Assembly (NCBI GenBank): GCA_900546915.1
Contig: UREY01000011.1
Coordinates: 1 to 64,000, forward strand
From: an uncultured Eubacteriales bacterium
GTDB taxonomy: Bacteria > Bacillota > Clostridia > Oscillospirales > Oscillospiraceae
Direction: 5' to 3'
DNA: 64,000 bases
A program made the position numbers and the translations under genes. Numbering within the stretch: position 1 is the first letter of the stretch; each line of letters opens with the position of its first letter. The notes under the pieces were generated by a model that saw nothing but the letters and a program-made list of their open reading frames with translations, was not told where the DNA came from and made no database searches. This document shows, one piece after another, positions 24,607 through 34,977 of this stretch.

Positions 24607-24975
24607 ATGATTCAGCAGGAAAGCTATCTGAAGGTTGCCGACAATACCGGCGCCAAGGAAATCCACTGCATCCGCGTTTTGGGCGGCTCCAAGCGGAAGT
24701 ACGGCAACATCGGCGATGTCATCGTCGCCTCGGTCCGGAAGGCCGCGCCCGGCGGAACCGTCAAGAAGGGCGAAGTGGTCAAGGCCGTGATCGTCCGTAC
24801 CAAGCGCGGCGTTCGCCGTGAGGATGGCACCTACGTCCGCTTTGACGAAAATGCCGCCGTCCTCATCAAGGAGGATAAGAATCCCCGCGGCACCCGTATT
24901 TTTGGACCGGTGGCCAGAGAGCTCCGCGAGAAGGATTACATGAAGATCCTCTCCCTGGCTCCCGAAGTCATTTAA
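24607..24975 (+). CDS. rplN: 50S ribosomal protein L14
   Basis: 122 residues, standard. [18 protein letters not shown] and [20 protein letters not shown] are diagnostic. First protein of the classical spc part; forms an intersubunit bridge. AAGGAGG precedes the ATG. Confidence 0.98.
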   Translation: MIQQESYLKVADNTGAKEIHCIRVLGGSKRKYGNIGDVIVASVRKAAPGGTVKKGEVVKAVIVRTKRGVRREDGTYVRFDENAAVLIKEDKNPRGTRIFGPVARELREKDYMKILSLAPEVI

Positions 24976-24990
24976 GGGGGATGAACCAGA

Positions 24991-25296
24991 ATGAATATCA
25001 AAAAGAATGATACAGTGATTGTCCTGTCCGGTAAGGACAAGGGCAAAAAGGGCAAGGTTCTGGTGGCCATGCCCAAGGACAACAAGGTCATCGTAGAAGG
25101 CGTCAATGTCGCCACCTGCCACACCAAGCCCCGTAAGCAGGGCGAGCAGGGCGGCATCGTGAAGAAGGAGACCCCCATCCGCGCCTGTAAGGTCGCCCTG
25201 TATTGCGGCAAGTGCGGCAAGGGCGTCCGCATCGGCTTCCAGGTCGAGGGCGAAAAGAAGACCCGCGTCTGCACCAAGTGCGGCGCCGAAATCTAA
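24991..25296 (+). CDS. rplX: 50S ribosomal protein L24
   Basis: 101 residues. The KOW motif ([19 protein letters not shown], about 5-23) and a C-terminal [12 protein letters not shown]...TRVCTKCG zinc-ribbon-like four-cysteine arrangement, which many bacterial L24 proteins keep, are visible. Initiates 50S assembly. AAGGGGG precedes the ATG. Confidence 0.97.
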   Translation: MNIKKNDTVIVLSGKDKGKKGKVLVAMPKDNKVIVEGVNVATCHTKPRKQGEQGGIVKKETPIRACKVALYCGKCGKGVRIGFQVEGEKKTRVCTKCGAEI

Positions 25297-25313
25297 GAGG
25301 GAGGAGCAAACAC

Positions 25314-25856
25314 ATGGCTGCCAGAATGAAAGAAAAGTACACCAGCGAGATTGCTCCCGCACTCATGAAGAAGTTCCACTATAAGAGCGTGATGCAGATC
25401 CCGAAGCTGGACAAGATCATTGTCAACGTGGGCTGCGGCGAGAGCAAGAACAACGCCAAGGAAATTGAGGCGATTTGCAAGGACATCGCCACCATCACCG
25501 GACAGAAGCCCATCACCACCAAGGCCCGGAAGTCCGTGGCCAACTTCAAGGTGCGCGAGGGCGAGACCGTCGGCGTGAAGGTGACCCTCCGGGGCGACAA
25601 GATGTATGAGTTCCTGGACCGGCTGTTCAGCGTGGCGCTGCCTCGGGTCCGCGACTTCCGGGGCATCAACCCCAATTCCTTTGACGGCCGCGGCAACTAT
25701 GCCTTCGGCCTGAAGGAACAGCTGATCTTCCCGGAGATCGAGTACGACAAGGTGGATAAGATCCGCGGCATGGACATCTGCATCTGCACCACCGCCACCA
25801 CCGACGAGGAGGCCAAGGAGCTGCTCACCCAGCTCGGCGCGCCTTTCTATAACTAA
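25314..25856 (+). CDS. rplE: 50S ribosomal protein L5
   Basis: 180 residues. [18 protein letters not shown] and the P-loop-like [20 protein letters not shown] (about 119-138) identify L5, the 5S rRNA-binding protein. ATG 25314 follows GGGAGGAG; the open frame continues upstream through rplX out of register and is not coding. Confidence 0.97.
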   Translation: MAARMKEKYTSEIAPALMKKFHYKSVMQIPKLDKIIVNVGCGESKNNAKEIEAICKDIATITGQKPITTKARKSVANFKVREGETVGVKVTLRGDKMYEFLDRLFSVALPRVRDFRGINPNSFDGRGNYAFGLKEQLIFPEIEYDKVDKIRGMDICICTTATTDEEAKELLTQLGAPFYN

Positions 25857-25871
25857 GGAGGGATTGGAATT

Positions 25872-26057
25872 ATGGCAAAGAAAGCTATGATCCTGAAGCA
25901 GCAGGCCGAGGCCAAATACTCCACCCGCCGCTACAACCGCTGCAAGATCTGCGGCCGGCCCCACGCCTACCTGCGGGATTACGGCGTATGCCGGATCTGC
26001 TTCCGGGAATTGGCCTATAAGGGCGAGATTCCCGGCGTCCGGAAGGCCAGCTGGTAA
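25872..26057 (+). CDS. rpsZ: 30S ribosomal protein S14, zinc-binding type
   Basis: 61 residues, the short S14 form. [24 protein letters not shown] shows the two C-x2-C pairs (residues 24/27 and 40/43) that bind zinc; the C-terminus GVRKASW is invariant. This C+ paralogue is the usual housekeeping form in Firmicutes; a zinc-independent S14 would be elsewhere if present. AAGGAGG precedes the ATG. Confidence 0.97.
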   Translation: MAKKAMILKQQAEAKYSTRRYNRCKICGRPHAYLRDYGVCRICFRELAYKGEIPGVRKASW

Positions 26058-26194
26058 CAGGCGGTTTCTCTCCGGCCGCCTCCCGGAGGAGGCCCGGAGC
26101 TTCCGGCATGGCCCGGAAGAGATTGTAAATGTCAAAAAGCCCGGGAAGTCCGGAGAAGATGGGGCCTTTGTGGGGCTCGCATTCTCCCGATACT

Positions 26195-26210
26195 CCCGTG
26201 CCTTCACGGG
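26195..26210 (+). promoter_or_regulatory. Small hairpin in the rpsZ-rpsH gap
   Basis: CCCGTG (26195-26200), CCTT loop, CACGGG (26205-26210). The 187-bp gap (26058-26244) is the largest interruption within the spc part and has no ORF; the hairpin has no T-run. In E. coli the S8 repressor binds near this position of spc mRNA, but I see no clear match to that site. Confidence 0.25.
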
Positions 26211-26244
26211 TTCAGCCCGTAACTTCTGTAAGGAGGATATCAAC

Positions 26245-26643
26245 ATGCAAATCACCGATCCCGTAGCAGATATGCTGACCAGAATCCGGAACGCGAACTC
26301 TGCCAAGCACGACACCGTGGATGTGCCTGCTTCCAACCTGAAGAAGGCCATTGCCCAGATCCTGCTGGACGAGGGCTATATCAAGGCATTCCAGGTCACC
26401 GACGAGGGCGTGCAGGGGAACATTCACATTACACTGAAATATGTGGGCAAGAAGGAGAAGGTCATCTCCGGCCTGCGTCGCGTCTCCAAGCCCGGCCTGC
26501 GGGTATACGCCGGCGCCGAGGAGCTCCCCAAGGTCCTCAAGGGCCTGGGCATTGCCATCATTTCCACGTCCAAGGGCGTCATGACCGACAAGAAGGCCAG
26601 AGAGCTTCACGTCGGCGGCGAGGTCCTGGCCTTTGTATGGTAA
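26245..26643 (+). CDS. rpsH: 30S ribosomal protein S8
   Basis: 132 residues. [20 protein letters not shown] and the C-terminal [29 protein letters not shown] are diagnostic. ATG 26245 follows TAAGGAGGAT at ideal spacing; the upstream in-frame extension runs into the untranslated gap. S8 is a primary 16S rRNA binder and the spc-operon repressor in E. coli. Confidence 0.97.
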   Translation: MQITDPVADMLTRIRNANSAKHDTVDVPASNLKKAIAQILLDEGYIKAFQVTDEGVQGNIHITLKYVGKKEKVISGLRRVSKPGLRVYAGAEELPKVLKGLGIAIISTSKGVMTDKKARELHVGGEVLAFVW

Positions 26644-26655
26644 GGAGGTAGCAGC

Positions 26656-27201
26656 ATGTCTAGAATTGGTAAGCACCCCATTGCGGTACCTGCAGAGGTC
26701 TCTGTGACCATTGAGGCCGGCAACGTGGTGACGGTGAAGGGTCCCAAGGGTACGCTGACGCAGACCTTTCATCCGGATATGATCATTAAACAGGAAAACG
26801 GCGTCCTGACCGTTTCCCGTCCCGACGACGAGCACCTGCACAAGAGCCTGCACGGCCTGACCCGCACCCTGCTGTATAACATGGTTGTGGGTGTGGAAAA
26901 GGGCTACAGCAAGGATTTGGACATCGTCGGCGTGGGCTATAGAGCCGAGAAGAAGGGCAATCAGCTGGTGATGAGCCTGGGCTTTTCCCACCCGGTTGTG
27001 GTCGACGAGATCCCCGGCATCACCATCGACGTGCCCGCCGCCAACAAGGTTGTCATTCGCGGCATCGACAAGCAGGTCGTAGGTCAGTTTGCCGCCGAGG
27101 TTCGCGGAAAGAGACCTCCCGAACCCTACAAGGGCAAGGGCGTCAGATACTCCACCGAGGTTATCCACCTGAAGGCGGGTAAAACCGGCGGTAAGAAATA
27201 A
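26656..27201 (+). CDS. rplF: 50S ribosomal protein L6
   Basis: 181 residues. [19 protein letters not shown] at the start and the C-terminal [16 protein letters not shown] motif (about 154-169) near the sarcin-ricin loop are diagnostic. AAGGAGG precedes the ATG, 12 bp after rpsH. Confidence 0.98.
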   Translation: MSRIGKHPIAVPAEVSVTIEAGNVVTVKGPKGTLTQTFHPDMIIKQENGVLTVSRPDDEHLHKSLHGLTRTLLYNMVVGVEKGYSKDLDIVGVGYRAEKKGNQLVMSLGFSHPVVVDEIPGITIDVPAANKVVIRGIDKQVVGQFAAEVRGKRPPEPYKGKGVRYSTEVIHLKAGKTGGKK

Positions 27202-27219
27202 TTGAGGAGGTGTGCCACT

Positions 27220-27579
27220 ATGGTAAGGAAAACCGATAAAAACGCGATGCGTCAGAAGCGCCATGTGCGCGTCCGCGGTAAGATCTCCGGCACGCCCGGC
27301 AGACCCCGCCTGAACGTTTACCGCAGCAATGCGAACATCTATGCCCAGCTCATTGACGATGTGAACGGAACCACGCTGGTCTCCGCTTCCACTCTGGACA
27401 AGGGCTTCGAGGGCGCCGCCGGCAACTGCGAGGCCGCCAAGCGGGTGGGCCTGGCGCTGGCGCAGCGGGCCAAGGAGAAGGGCATTTCCGCAGTCGTCTT
27501 CGACCGCAGCGGTTATGTCTATCACGGCCGCGTGGCCGCCCTGGCTGAGGGCGCCCGCGAAGGCGGCCTGGAGTTCTAA
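27220..27579 (+). CDS. rplR: 50S ribosomal protein L18
   Basis: 119 residues. [20 protein letters not shown] and [24 protein letters not shown] are L18 signatures; it binds 5S rRNA with L5. ATG 27220 is used because GAGGAGG (27204-27210) precedes it; a TTG at 27202 in frame lacks a ribosome-binding site. Confidence 0.97.
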   Translation: MVRKTDKNAMRQKRHVRVRGKISGTPGRPRLNVYRSNANIYAQLIDDVNGTTLVSASTLDKGFEGAAGNCEAAKRVGLALAQRAKEKGISAVVFDRSGYVYHGRVAALAEGAREGGLEF

Positions 27580-27594
27580 GGAGGAGGAAGAAAC

Positions 27595-28104
27595 ATGGCT
27601 TACAATAAGTCGAACGACAACAACGCCCCGGAACTCATTGAGAAGGTTGTCTACCTGAACCGGGTCAGCAAGACCGTCAAGGGCGGCCGCGTCATGAAGT
27701 TCTCCGCTCTGGTCGTTGTGGGCGACGGCAAGGGCACCGTCGGCTACGGCCTGGGAAAGGCCGCCGAGGTCTCTGAGGCCATTCTCAAGGGCATTGCGGA
27801 CGCCAAGAAGAACATGGTGAAAATCACCCTGGCCGGCTCCACCATCCCCCATGAGGTCATCGGCATCTTCGGCGCCGGCTCCGTTCTGCTGAAGCCCGCG
27901 CCGGAAGGCACCGGCGTCATCGCCGGCGGCGCTGTCCGCGCCGTGATGGAGGCGGTGGGCATCCGGAACATCTGCGCCAAATGCCTGCGCTCCAACAACC
28001 CCCAGAATGTGGTCAAGGCCACCATGCAGGGCCTGGAGTCCCTCCGCGGTCCGGAGCAGGTTGCCGCTGTCCGGGGCAAGAGCGTAGAAGAAATCGTTGG
28101 TTAA
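27595..28104 (+). CDS. rpsE: 30S ribosomal protein S5
   Basis: 169 residues. [30 protein letters not shown] (double-stranded RNA-binding fold, about 17-46) and [17 protein letters not shown] are diagnostic. S5 affects decoding accuracy near the mRNA entry site. GGAGGAGG precedes the ATG. Confidence 0.98.
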   Translation: MAYNKSNDNNAPELIEKVVYLNRVSKTVKGGRVMKFSALVVVGDGKGTVGYGLGKAAEVSEAILKGIADAKKNMVKITLAGSTIPHEVIGIFGAGSVLLKPAPEGTGVIAGGAVRAVMEAVGIRNICAKCLRSNNPQNVVKATMQGLESLRGPEQVAAVRGKSVEEIVG

Positions 28105-28117
28105 GGAGGCAATTAAC

Positions 28118-28300
28118 ATGGCTAATTTGAAAATCACGCTGGTTAAGAGCCTGAACGGCCGTCTTGAGAAGCACATTGCTACGGCGGAATCCCTGGGCCT
28201 TCGGAAGATCGGCCAGACGACGATTCAGCCTGACAACACCCAGACCCGCGGCAAGATTGCAAAAATCGGCTATCTGCTCCAGGTCACCGAAGTAGAATAA
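28118..28300 (+). CDS. rpmD: 50S ribosomal protein L30
   Basis: 60 residues, standard bacterial length. [16 protein letters not shown] and [21 protein letters not shown] match the family. ATG 28118 follows TAAGGAGG; the seven-codon in-frame extension overlaps rpsE and has no ribosome-binding site. Confidence 0.95.
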   Translation: MANLKITLVKSLNGRLEKHIATAESLGLRKIGQTTIQPDNTQTRGKIAKIGYLLQVTEVE

Positions 28301-28311
28301 GGAGGGACGAA

Positions 28312-28752
28312 ATGAAACTCTCTGAACTTTCTCCTGTCGCCGGCTCCACCCAGGTGGGCAAGCGGAAGGGCCGCGGCACCGGAACCGGCAACGGCAAGAC
28401 CGCCGGCCGGGGCCATAAGGGCCAGAAGGCCCGCAGCGGCGGCAAGGTCCGCATCGGCTTCGAAGGCGGCCAGATGCCTTTGGCCCGGCGCGTTCCCAAG
28501 CGGGGCTTCAACAATATTTTTGCCAAGCGCCTGACGGCGGTGAATCTCTCCGAGCTGGAGGGATTCGACAACGGCGCCGTTGTGGATGCCGCCGCGCTCC
28601 TGGAAAAGGGCTTGATTTCCAACTGCAAATACGGCCTGAAGGTCCTGGCCAGAGGCGAGCTGACCAAGAAGCTCACCGTGAAGGCCGCTGCGTTCTCCGA
28701 ATCTGCCAAAGCAAAAATTGAGCAGGCAGGTGGAAAGGCCGAGGTGGTGTAA
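28312..28752 (+). CDS. rplO: 50S ribosomal protein L15
   Basis: 146 residues. The glycine/lysine/arginine-rich N-terminal arm ([20 protein letters not shown], about 18-37) and [17 protein letters not shown] are diagnostic. Overlap-free junction with secY: its TAA is followed at once by the GTG start of secY, implying coupled translation. Confidence 0.97.
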   Translation: MKLSELSPVAGSTQVGKRKGRGTGTGNGKTAGRGHKGQKARSGGKVRIGFEGGQMPLARRVPKRGFNNIFAKRLTAVNLSELEGFDNGAVVDAAALLEKGLISNCKYGLKVLARGELTKKLTVKAAAFSESAKAKIEQAGGKAEVV

Positions 28753-30051
28753 GTGTTTACCACGTTCCGCAACGCCTGGAAGATCGCAGACCTGAGAAAG
28801 AAGCTTCTGTTTACCCTGCTGATCCTCTTTATCTACCGGATCGGCAACCGGATTCCCGTCCCGGGTGTGGACGTGGCGGCTCTGCGGACCTTCTTTGATC
28901 AGACCCTGTCCACCACGGTGTTGGGCTTCTACAACACCCTCTCCGGCTCGGCCTTCTCCGAGGCGACGGTTTTGGCGCTGTCCATCCAGCCCTATATCAA
29001 CGCCTCCATCATCATCCAGCTGCTCACCATCGCCGTCCCCGCTTTGGAGCGGATGGCCAAGGAAGAGGGCGAGGTAGGCAAGAAGAAGCTGACCCGGATT
29101 ACCCGGTATACCACAGTCGGCCTGGGCCTGCTGATGGGTGTGGCGTACACCGTTATGCTGCACAACTACAACATCCTGGCCTCCGATGCCAACTTCCTGA
29201 GCTATGTGGTCATCGTCCTGTCCTTCACCGCCGGCTCCGCCCTGGTGATGTGGCTGGGTGAGCAAATCACCGAGTTCGGCATCGGCAACGGCATTTCCAT
29301 CATCCTGTTTGCCAACATCATTTCCCGGATCCCCGACAACATCATCAGCCTGGTGACCAACCTGTCCACCGGCGCGATGAAGTGGTGGGGCGCCACCATC
29401 GTCCTGGTGGGCGTGGCGGCTCTGGTGCTGCTGATTGTCTTTATCAACGACGCTGAGCGCCGGATCCCCATTCAGTACGCCAAGCGGGTGGTGGGCCGGA
29501 AGGTCTACGGCGGGCAGAATACCAATCTGCCCATTAAGGTGAATATGTCCGGCGTTATGCCCGTCATTTTCGCCCAGTCCATTGCGGCGCTGCCGGCGAC
29601 CATCTTCGCCTTTACCAACCCCAACGGCACCTCGGGCAACGGCTTTGTGCAGTTCCTGATTAACATGTTTGACAGCTCCAGCTGGTTCTACGCGTTCCTG
29701 TATTTCATCTTGATCATTGCCTTCGCCTATTTCTATGCGGCGGTGCAATATGATCCGGTGGAGATTGCCAACAACTTGAAGAAGAACGGCGGCTTCATTC
29801 CCGGCTTCCGGCCCGGAAAGCCCACCGCCGACTTCATTGCCAGGGTGATCCATAAGATTACCTTCTTCGGCGCCATTTACCTGGCCATTGTGGCGCTGCT
29901 GCCCATCATTGCCGGCAACACCATTTCCGGTGCTTCCGCCCTGGGCATCGGCGGTACCTCCGTCATCATCGTCGTCGGCGTTGCCCTGGAGACGGTTCAG
30001 GCCCTGGAGGCCCAGATGCTCATGCGGCACTACAAGGGTTTCCTGGAATAA
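28753..30051 (+). CDS. secY: Preprotein translocase subunit SecY
   Basis: 432 residues, ten predicted membrane helices. NRIPVPGVD (about 32-40), the SIQPYINASIIIQLL segment and GNGISIILFANI are conserved SecY blocks; the last cytoplasmic loop has YDPVEIANNLKKNGGFIPGFRPG. Forms the protein-conducting channel with SecE and SecG. The start is GTG directly after the rplO stop; GAGGTGGT inside rplO is the ribosome-binding site. It exports the signal-peptide proteins of this window. Confidence 0.98.
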   Translation: MFTTFRNAWKIADLRKKLLFTLLILFIYRIGNRIPVPGVDVAALRTFFDQTLSTTVLGFYNTLSGSAFSEATVLALSIQPYINASIIIQLLTIAVPALERMAKEEGEVGKKKLTRITRYTTVGLGLLMGVAYTVMLHNYNILASDANFLSYVVIVLSFTAGSALVMWLGEQITEFGIGNGISIILFANIISRIPDNIISLVTNLSTGAMKWWGATIVLVGVAALVLLIVFINDAERRIPIQYAKRVVGRKVYGGQNTNLPIKVNMSGVMPVIFAQSIAALPATIFAFTNPNGTSGNGFVQFLINMFDSSSWFYAFLYFILIIAFAYFYAAVQYDPVEIANNLKKNGGFIPGFRPGKPTADFIARVIHKITFFGAIYLAIVALLPIIAGNTISGASALGIGGTSVIIVVGVALETVQALEAQMLMRHYKGFLE

Positions 30052-30066
30052 GCGGGGAGGCGTCCC

Positions 30067-30714
30067 ATGAATCTGATTTTATTGGGAGCGCCCGGCGCCG
30101 GAAAAGGTACCCAGGCGGAGCGGCTCACGCAGAAGCTGGGAATCCCCGCCATCTCGACCGGCAATATGCTCCGGGAAGCGATGCGCAAGGAAACGGAAAC
30201 CGGCCGGAAGGCCAAGCATTACATGGACAACGGACTCCTGGTCCCCGACGATGTGATTCTCGGCATCGTGCGGGACCGGGTGTCCCAGCCGGACTGCGCC
30301 GGCGGGTTTATCCTGGACGGCGTCCCCCGCACCATAGCCCAGGCTCAGAGCCTGCAGGAGCTGGGCGTCCGGATTGACCATGTGATATCCATTGAAATTG
30401 ACGATGCGGTGATTGAGGCCCGGATGTCGGGCCGCCGGGTATGCGCCGCCTGTGGCGCATCCTATCACATCGCCGCCCACCCCCCCAAAGTAGAAGGAAT
30501 CTGCGATGCGTGCGGCGGAACGCTGACGGTCCGGCAGGACGATGTACCGGAGACGGTGCACCGGCGCCTGGAGGTTTACCACCAGCAGACCGAGGCGCTC
30601 AAGGACTTCTATGAAAAGCTCGGCAAACTCCGGCTTGTGGAGGGAAACCAGCCCATTGAGGACGTGAACCGTGCGATTCTCAGGGCGATAGGTGCGCAGC
30701 ATGATCTCAATTAA
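30067..30714 (+). CDS. adk: Adenylate kinase, zinc-lid type
   Basis: 215 residues. Converts AMP plus ATP to two ADP. P-loop GAPGAGKGTQ (7-16), NMP-binding RMSGR and the lid domain with two C-x2-C pairs (CAACGASYH...CDACGG, about 127-156) that bind structural zinc, as in other Gram-positives. Usual position after secY. Overlaps the map start by 14 bp. Confidence 0.97.
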   Translation: MNLILLGAPGAGKGTQAERLTQKLGIPAISTGNMLREAMRKETETGRKAKHYMDNGLLVPDDVILGIVRDRVSQPDCAGGFILDGVPRTIAQAQSLQELGVRIDHVISIEIDDAVIEARMSGRRVCAACGASYHIAAHPPKVEGICDACGGTLTVRQDDVPETVHRRLEVYHQQTEALKDFYEKLGKLRLVEGNQPIEDVNRAILRAIGAQHDLN

Positions 30715-31456
30715 GAATGAACATGAGCTGGAGGCGATGCGCCAGGCCTGTAAAATTACCGCGGCAGCCCGTGCCTTGGCAGGGGAAATGGTAAGGCCCG
30801 GCGTCACCACCAAGCAGATTGACAAGGCCGTACACGATTTTATCGTGCAGCAGGGCGCCAGACCGTCGTTCCTGCACTATGGCGGATTCCCCGCCAGCGC
30901 CTGCATTTCCGTCAACAACACGGTGATCCATGGAATTCCCGGCAGCCGCGTGCTCCGGGAGGGGGACATTGTCTCGGTTGACGTGGGGGCGTATTACCGG
31001 GGCTTCCATGGAGACTGTGCTGCGACTTATCCCTGTGGGAAGATCTCGCCGGAAGCGCAAAGGCTCATCGACGTCACCCGTCAGAGCTTTTTCCAGGGCT
31101 TGCAATTCGCAAAACAGGGAAATCGGATCTCTGATATCTCCCATGCCATCCAAACGTATGTGGAGTCTAACGGTTATTCTGTGGTGCGCGACTTCGTAGG
31201 TCACGGCGTGGGCGCGCAGCTGCATGAAGAGCCCGAGGTACGCAATTTCGGCGCCCCCGGGCATGGGCCTAGAATGCTGAAGGGCATGACCCTGGCCATT
31301 GAGCCGATGGTGAACCAGGGCTCTTATGAGGTTGTGGTTCTCCGGGACAAGTGGACGACGGTTACGGCCGACGGCTCTCTCTCGGCCCATTACGAAAATA
31401 CTGTGCTCATTACCGACGGCGAGCCGGAAATTCTCACCGTCACCGAGGGGCTGTAG
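30701..31456 (+). CDS. map: Methionine aminopeptidase type I
   Basis: 251 residues. Removes N-terminal Met from new proteins. Metal ligands fall in VSVDVGAYYRGFHGDCAAT (two Asp), GHGVGAQLHEEPEV (His) and AIEPMV (Glu), with a final Glu in SAHYENTVLIT. ATG 30701 begins inside adk; a GTG at 30692 is an alternative start. No N-terminal zinc-finger extension. Confidence 0.97.
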   Translation: MISIKNEHELEAMRQACKITAAARALAGEMVRPGVTTKQIDKAVHDFIVQQGARPSFLHYGGFPASACISVNNTVIHGIPGSRVLREGDIVSVDVGAYYRGFHGDCAATYPCGKISPEAQRLIDVTRQSFFQGLQFAKQGNRISDISHAIQTYVESNGYSVVRDFVGHGVGAQLHEEPEVRNFGAPGHGPRMLKGMTLAIEPMVNQGSYEVVVLRDKWTTVTADGSLSAHYENTVLITDGEPEILTVTEGL

Positions 31457-31457
31457 G

Positions 31458-31748
31458 ATGGAAATCACAAAATCGGACATCGTCCTCTCCGTAGCCGGGC
31501 GGGACCGGGGCAAGCTGTTTTATGTATTGGAAACAGACGGTGTGTACGTCCTGGTGGCCAACGGCAAGGAGCGGCGGCTGGAACACCCCAAGCGCAAAAA
31601 GTTGAAACATGTCCGGAAAATCCCTCGGGCTGAATCCAGAGTCGCCAGAAAGATCTCGTCTGGCGAGAAAGTGCTCAACAGCGAATTACGAAGGGATCTG
31701 GCTGTGCGCAGCCAGGAAATCAACAGTCAGGACCAAGGGAGGTTTTAA
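31458..31748 (+). CDS. KOW-domain RNA-binding protein (L14e-like)
   Basis: 96 residues. The N-terminal half is a KOW/SH3-like barrel ([19 protein letters not shown]...YVLVANG), followed by a very basic region ([12 protein letters not shown]). Homologues lie between map and infA in many Clostridia and probably bind ribosomal RNA, but no defined role is known. It starts 1 bp after the map stop (TAG GATG) and ends next to the TTG start of infA, so it is translationally embedded in the operon. Confidence 0.85.
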   Translation: MEITKSDIVLSVAGRDRGKLFYVLETDGVYVLVANGKERRLEHPKRKKLKHVRKIPRAESRVARKISSGEKVLNSELRRDLAVRSQEINSQDQGRF

Positions 31749-31749
31749 C

Positions 31750-31968
31750 TTGGCAAAAGACGACGTAATTGAACTTGAGGGCATCGTTGTCGATGCACTG
31801 CCGAATGCAATGTTTACCGTTGACATTGGCAACGGGCACACCATTCTGGCGCACATTTCCGGCAAGCTCAGAATGAACTTTATCAAGATCTTGCCCGGTG
31901 ACAAGGTAACTGTTCAGATGTCTCCATATGATCTGACCCAAGGCCGGATCACCTGGAGAAGCAAGTAA
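31750..31968 (+). CDS. infA: Translation initiation factor IF-1
   Basis: 72 residues, OB-fold. [21 protein letters not shown] and [19 protein letters not shown] are invariant IF-1 blocks. The start is TTG at 31750: GGGAGG precedes it at correct spacing and alignment to all IF-1 proteins begins there; the in-frame ATG far upstream lies inside the KOW gene in another register. Blocks the 30S A-site during initiation. A rare start codon may keep its synthesis low. Confidence 0.96.
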   Translation: MAKDDVIELEGIVVDALPNAMFTVDIGNGHTILAHISGKLRMNFIKILPGDKVTVQMSPYDLTQGRITWRSK

Positions 31969-32008
31969 TTACAATAAGAGATTTTCTCTTAAATGGAGGT
32001 TAAGCAGT

Positions 32009-32122
32009 ATGAAGGTAAGACCGTCCGTTAAACCCATGTGCGAGAAGTGCAAGATCATTAAGCGCAAGGGTCGCGTTATGGTAATTTGCGAAAATCCCAA
32101 ACACAAGCAGAGACAAGGCTAA
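32009..32122 (+). CDS. rpmJ: 50S ribosomal protein L36
   Basis: 37 residues. [20 protein letters not shown] starts the protein and it ends with NPKHKQRQG. The C-x2-C...C...H zinc-ribbon set (Cys11, Cys14, Cys27, His32) is complete, so this is the zinc-binding form. TGGAGG precedes the ATG. Confidence 0.97.
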   Translation: MKVRPSVKPMCEKCKIIKRKGRVMVICENPKHKQRQG

Positions 32123-32141
32123 TAGGAGGTGCTTGAAACGT

Positions 32142-32510
32142 ATGGCACGTATTGCTGGTATTGACCTGCCCCGCGAAAAGAGAATTGAAATTGGTCTGAC
32201 TTATATTTACGGCATTGGACGCACCAGCGCCAATGAAATCCTGGCGAAGGCCGGGATCGATCCGGACATCCGGGTGAAGGATCTGACCGAAGACCAGGAG
32301 GCCGCTCTGCGTGAAGTGATCGACCATCACTACACCATTGAAGGCGACCTGCGCCGTGAGGTTGCAATGAACATCAAGCGGCTCACGGAAATCGGCTGCT
32401 ATCGGGGCGTACGCCACCGCCGCGGCCTGCCGGTGCGCGGACAGCGGACCAAGACCAATGCCCGGACCCGGAAGGGTCCGAAGAAGACCATTGCCAATAA
32501 GAAGAAGTAA
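32142..32510 (+). CDS. rpsM: 30S ribosomal protein S13
   Basis: 122 residues. [22 protein letters not shown] and the C-terminal [23 protein letters not shown] are diagnostic. ATG 32142 is preferred; the in-frame TTG at 32133 is only 3 nt from the AGGAGG. First gene of the alpha part; contacts tRNA and the 50S in the head. Confidence 0.97.
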   Translation: MARIAGIDLPREKRIEIGLTYIYGIGRTSANEILAKAGIDPDIRVKDLTEDQEAALREVIDHHYTIEGDLRREVAMNIKRLTEIGCYRGVRHRRGLPVRGQRTKTNARTRKGPKKTIANKKK

Positions 32511-32524
32511 AGGAGGGATATGAC

Positions 32525-32923
32525 ATGGCCAAAGTAAACGCGAAGAAAGTAATTAAGCGCCGCAAGGAGCGCAAAAACGTGGAGAAGGGCGCCGCGCATA
32601 TCCGCTCTTCCTTCAACAACACCATGGTGACCATTACCGACCTGAGCGGCAACGCCCTGTCCTGGGCTTCCTCCGGCGGTTTGGGCTTCCGTGGTTCCAA
32701 GAAATCCACGCCCTTTGCCGCCCAGATGGCTGCCGAGACGGCTGCCAAGGCCGCCATGGAGCACGGCCTCAAGACGGTGGAGGTTTACGTCAAGGGTCCC
32801 GGTCAGGGACGGGAGGCCGCCATCCGCGCCCTGCAGTCCGCCGGCCTGGAAGTCGTGATGATCAAGGACGTCACTCCCATTCCCCACAATGGCTGCCGTC
32901 CGCCCAAGAGACGCCGCGTCTAA
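32525..32923 (+). CDS. rpsK: 30S ribosomal protein S11
   Basis: 132 residues. [20 protein letters not shown] and the C-terminal [18 protein letters not shown] are diagnostic. AAGGAGG precedes the ATG. Platform protein near the mRNA exit. Confidence 0.98.
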   Translation: MAKVNAKKVIKRRKERKNVEKGAAHIRSSFNNTMVTITDLSGNALSWASSGGLGFRGSKKSTPFAAQMAAETAAKAAMEHGLKTVEVYVKGPGQGREAAIRALQSAGLEVVMIKDVTPIPHNGCRPPKRRRV

Positions 32924-32947
32924 TTCGCAATAGGAGGAATTTGAGTT

Positions 32948-33544
32948 ATGGCTAAAAATATGCAGCCCGTCCTGAAGCGTTGCAGAACTTTGGGCGTTTC
33001 TCCTGCCGCAATGGGTTACTCCAAGACTTCCAACAAGAACCCCGGCGGACAGAGAAGAGCCAAGAAGTCCGAGTATGCCCTGCAGATGACGGAGAAGCAG
33101 AAGGTCAAGTTTGTTTACGGCATGCAGGAAAAGCAGTTCCGGGGCTACTATGAAAAGGCCTCCCGGGCCGAAGGCAACACCGGCGAGGTGCTGCTGAGCA
33201 TGCTGGAGCGCCGCCTGGACAATGTGGTCTACCGCCTGGGCTACGCTTCTACCCGCCGGGAGGCCCGGCAGCTGGTGAACCACGGTCATTTCACCGTGAA
33301 CGGCAAGCGGGTCAACATCCCCTCTTACCTGGTCAAGGTGGGGGACCTGGTATCCGTCTGCGAGGCCAGCGTTTCCAAGCCCCGCTTTAAGAAAATGAAA
33401 GAGGACGACGCGTTTGTCGCTGCACCCAAGTGGCTGGATCGGGATAAAAACACCCTCCAGGGCAAGGTCGTTGCGATTCCTACCAAGGAAGACATTGACT
33501 TTGAGATCGCCGAGCACCTGATCGTCGAGTTGTACTCCAAGTAA
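32948..33544 (+). CDS. rpsD: 30S ribosomal protein S4
   Basis: 198 residues. The S4 RNA-binding domain ([31 protein letters not shown]) lies at about 92-122. N-terminal zinc-binding cysteines are absent. Being next to rpoA places it in the alpha operon as in E. coli, rather than alone as in Bacillus. TAGGAGG precedes the ATG. Confidence 0.97.
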   Translation: MAKNMQPVLKRCRTLGVSPAAMGYSKTSNKNPGGQRRAKKSEYALQMTEKQKVKFVYGMQEKQFRGYYEKASRAEGNTGEVLLSMLERRLDNVVYRLGYASTRREARQLVNHGHFTVNGKRVNIPSYLVKVGDLVSVCEASVSKPRFKKMKEDDAFVAAPKWLDRDKNTLQGKVVAIPTKEDIDFEIAEHLIVELYSK

Positions 33545-33621
33545 TGTTTTGCCCTCGTTGATTGGTAAGCTGAATGAAACGGGGCTCCGGCCCCGCAGGT
33601 GAAAAGGAGGGTACTTTATTC

Positions 33622-34581
33622 ATGGTAGAAATTGAAAAGCCGCGCATTGTGTGTATGGATTCTCCCGAAGATGTTTCGTACGGCAAGTATGTGGTGGAGC
33701 CCCTGGAACGGGGCTACGGCACGACCCTGGGCAACTCCCTGCGTAGAATCCTGCTGTCCTCACTGCCCGGCACGGCTGCGACCTCCATTAAGATCGCCGG
33801 CGTCCAGCATGAGTTCTCTACCGTTCCCGGCGTCAAGGAAGACGTGACGGAGATTGTTTTAAGCGTGAAGCGGATCATCGCCAAGCTTCACTGTCAGGGC
33901 GTCAAAACCGTCTATTTGGATGCGGTGGGCCCCTGCGAGGTGAAGGCGGGGGACATCAAGGCCGACGGAGAGGTGGAGATCCTGAATCCGGACCTGCACA
34001 TCTGTACCCTGGGTCCGGAGGCGACGTTCAACATGGAGATCACCATGAGCCACGGACGCGGCTATGTCTCCGCCGACCGCAACAAGACGCCGCAGACTGT
34101 CATCGGCGTGATTCCCATCGACTCCATTTACACCCCCGTTTACAAGGTGAATTACACCGTGGAAAACACCCGTGTGGGCAATATGACCGACTATGACAAG
34201 CTGACACTGGAGGTCTGGACCGATTCCACCATCTCCGCCCGGGATGCAGTGTCCCTGGGCGCCAAGATTCTGTCCGATCATCTGAGCCTCTTTACAAACC
34301 TGTCGGAGACCGTCGCCAATGCCTCCACCGTGGTGGAGAAGCCGGAGTCCAGCACCAACAAGGTGCTGCAGATGACCATTGATGAGCTGGATCTGTCTGT
34401 CCGCAGCTTCAACTGCCTGAAGCGGGCCAACATCAACACCGTGGAGGACTTGATCTCCAAAACGGGCGAGGACATGATGAAGGTTCGGAATATGGGTAAG
34501 AAGTCCCTGGACGAGGTCCAGAAGAAGCTGGAGATGATGGGTCTGTCCCTGGCCAGTGAAGAATCCGGCAACAATAATTAA
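33622..34581 (+). CDS. rpoA: DNA-directed RNA polymerase subunit alpha
   Basis: 319 residues. The N-terminal assembly domain has [25 protein letters not shown] (about 27-51). The C-terminal domain has [22 protein letters not shown] and [15 protein letters not shown] (about 255-310), which binds UP elements and regulators. AAAGGAGGG precedes the ATG at 33622; the 16-codon in-frame extension lacks a ribosome-binding site. Confidence 0.98.
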   Translation: MVEIEKPRIVCMDSPEDVSYGKYVVEPLERGYGTTLGNSLRRILLSSLPGTAATSIKIAGVQHEFSTVPGVKEDVTEIVLSVKRIIAKLHCQGVKTVYLDAVGPCEVKAGDIKADGEVEILNPDLHICTLGPEATFNMEITMSHGRGYVSADRNKTPQTVIGVIPIDSIYTPVYKVNYTVENTRVGNMTDYDKLTLEVWTDSTISARDAVSLGAKILSDHLSLFTNLSETVANASTVVEKPESSTNKVLQMTIDELDLSVRSFNCLKRANINTVEDLISKTGEDMMKVRNMGKKSLDEVQKKLEMMGLSLASEESGNNN

Positions 34582-34608
34582 ACCTTATGATGTAAGGAGG
34601 AAACGTGC

Positions 34609-34950
34609 ATGTTCGGTACTCGCAAGCTGGGCAGAACCAGCGACCAGAGAAAAGCGATGCTGCGGCAGATGACCACCGCGCTGCTGGAAAACGGAAAGGT
34701 ACAGACGACCTTTTACCGGGCCAAAGAAGTGCAGCCCGTGGTGGAGAAAATGATCACTCTGGGGAAGAAGGGCAACCTGGCTGCCTACCGGCGGGCCATG
34801 GGTTTCATCACCAAAGAAGATGTGGTGAGCAAGCTCTTTAAGGAAGTGGCGCCTAAGTATGCCGACCGCAACGGCGGCTACACCAGAGTGACCCGGCTGG
34901 GTCCCCGCCGCGGCGACGCCGCCGAGATGGCGGTCATCGAGCTGGTGTAA
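34609..34950 (+). CDS. rplQ: 50S ribosomal protein L17
   Basis: 113 residues. [30 protein letters not shown] is classic L17, and [15 protein letters not shown] the end. Last gene of the supercluster; a terminator begins 27 nt after its stop. TAAGGAGG precedes the ATG. Confidence 0.97.
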   Translation: MFGTRKLGRTSDQRKAMLRQMTTALLENGKVQTTFYRAKEVQPVVEKMITLGKKGNLAAYRRAMGFITKEDVVSKLFKEVAPKYADRNGGYTRVTRLGPRRGDAAEMAVIELV

Positions 34951-34977
34951 TTCCGCCCGGCCCTTTGCCGTCAATAT

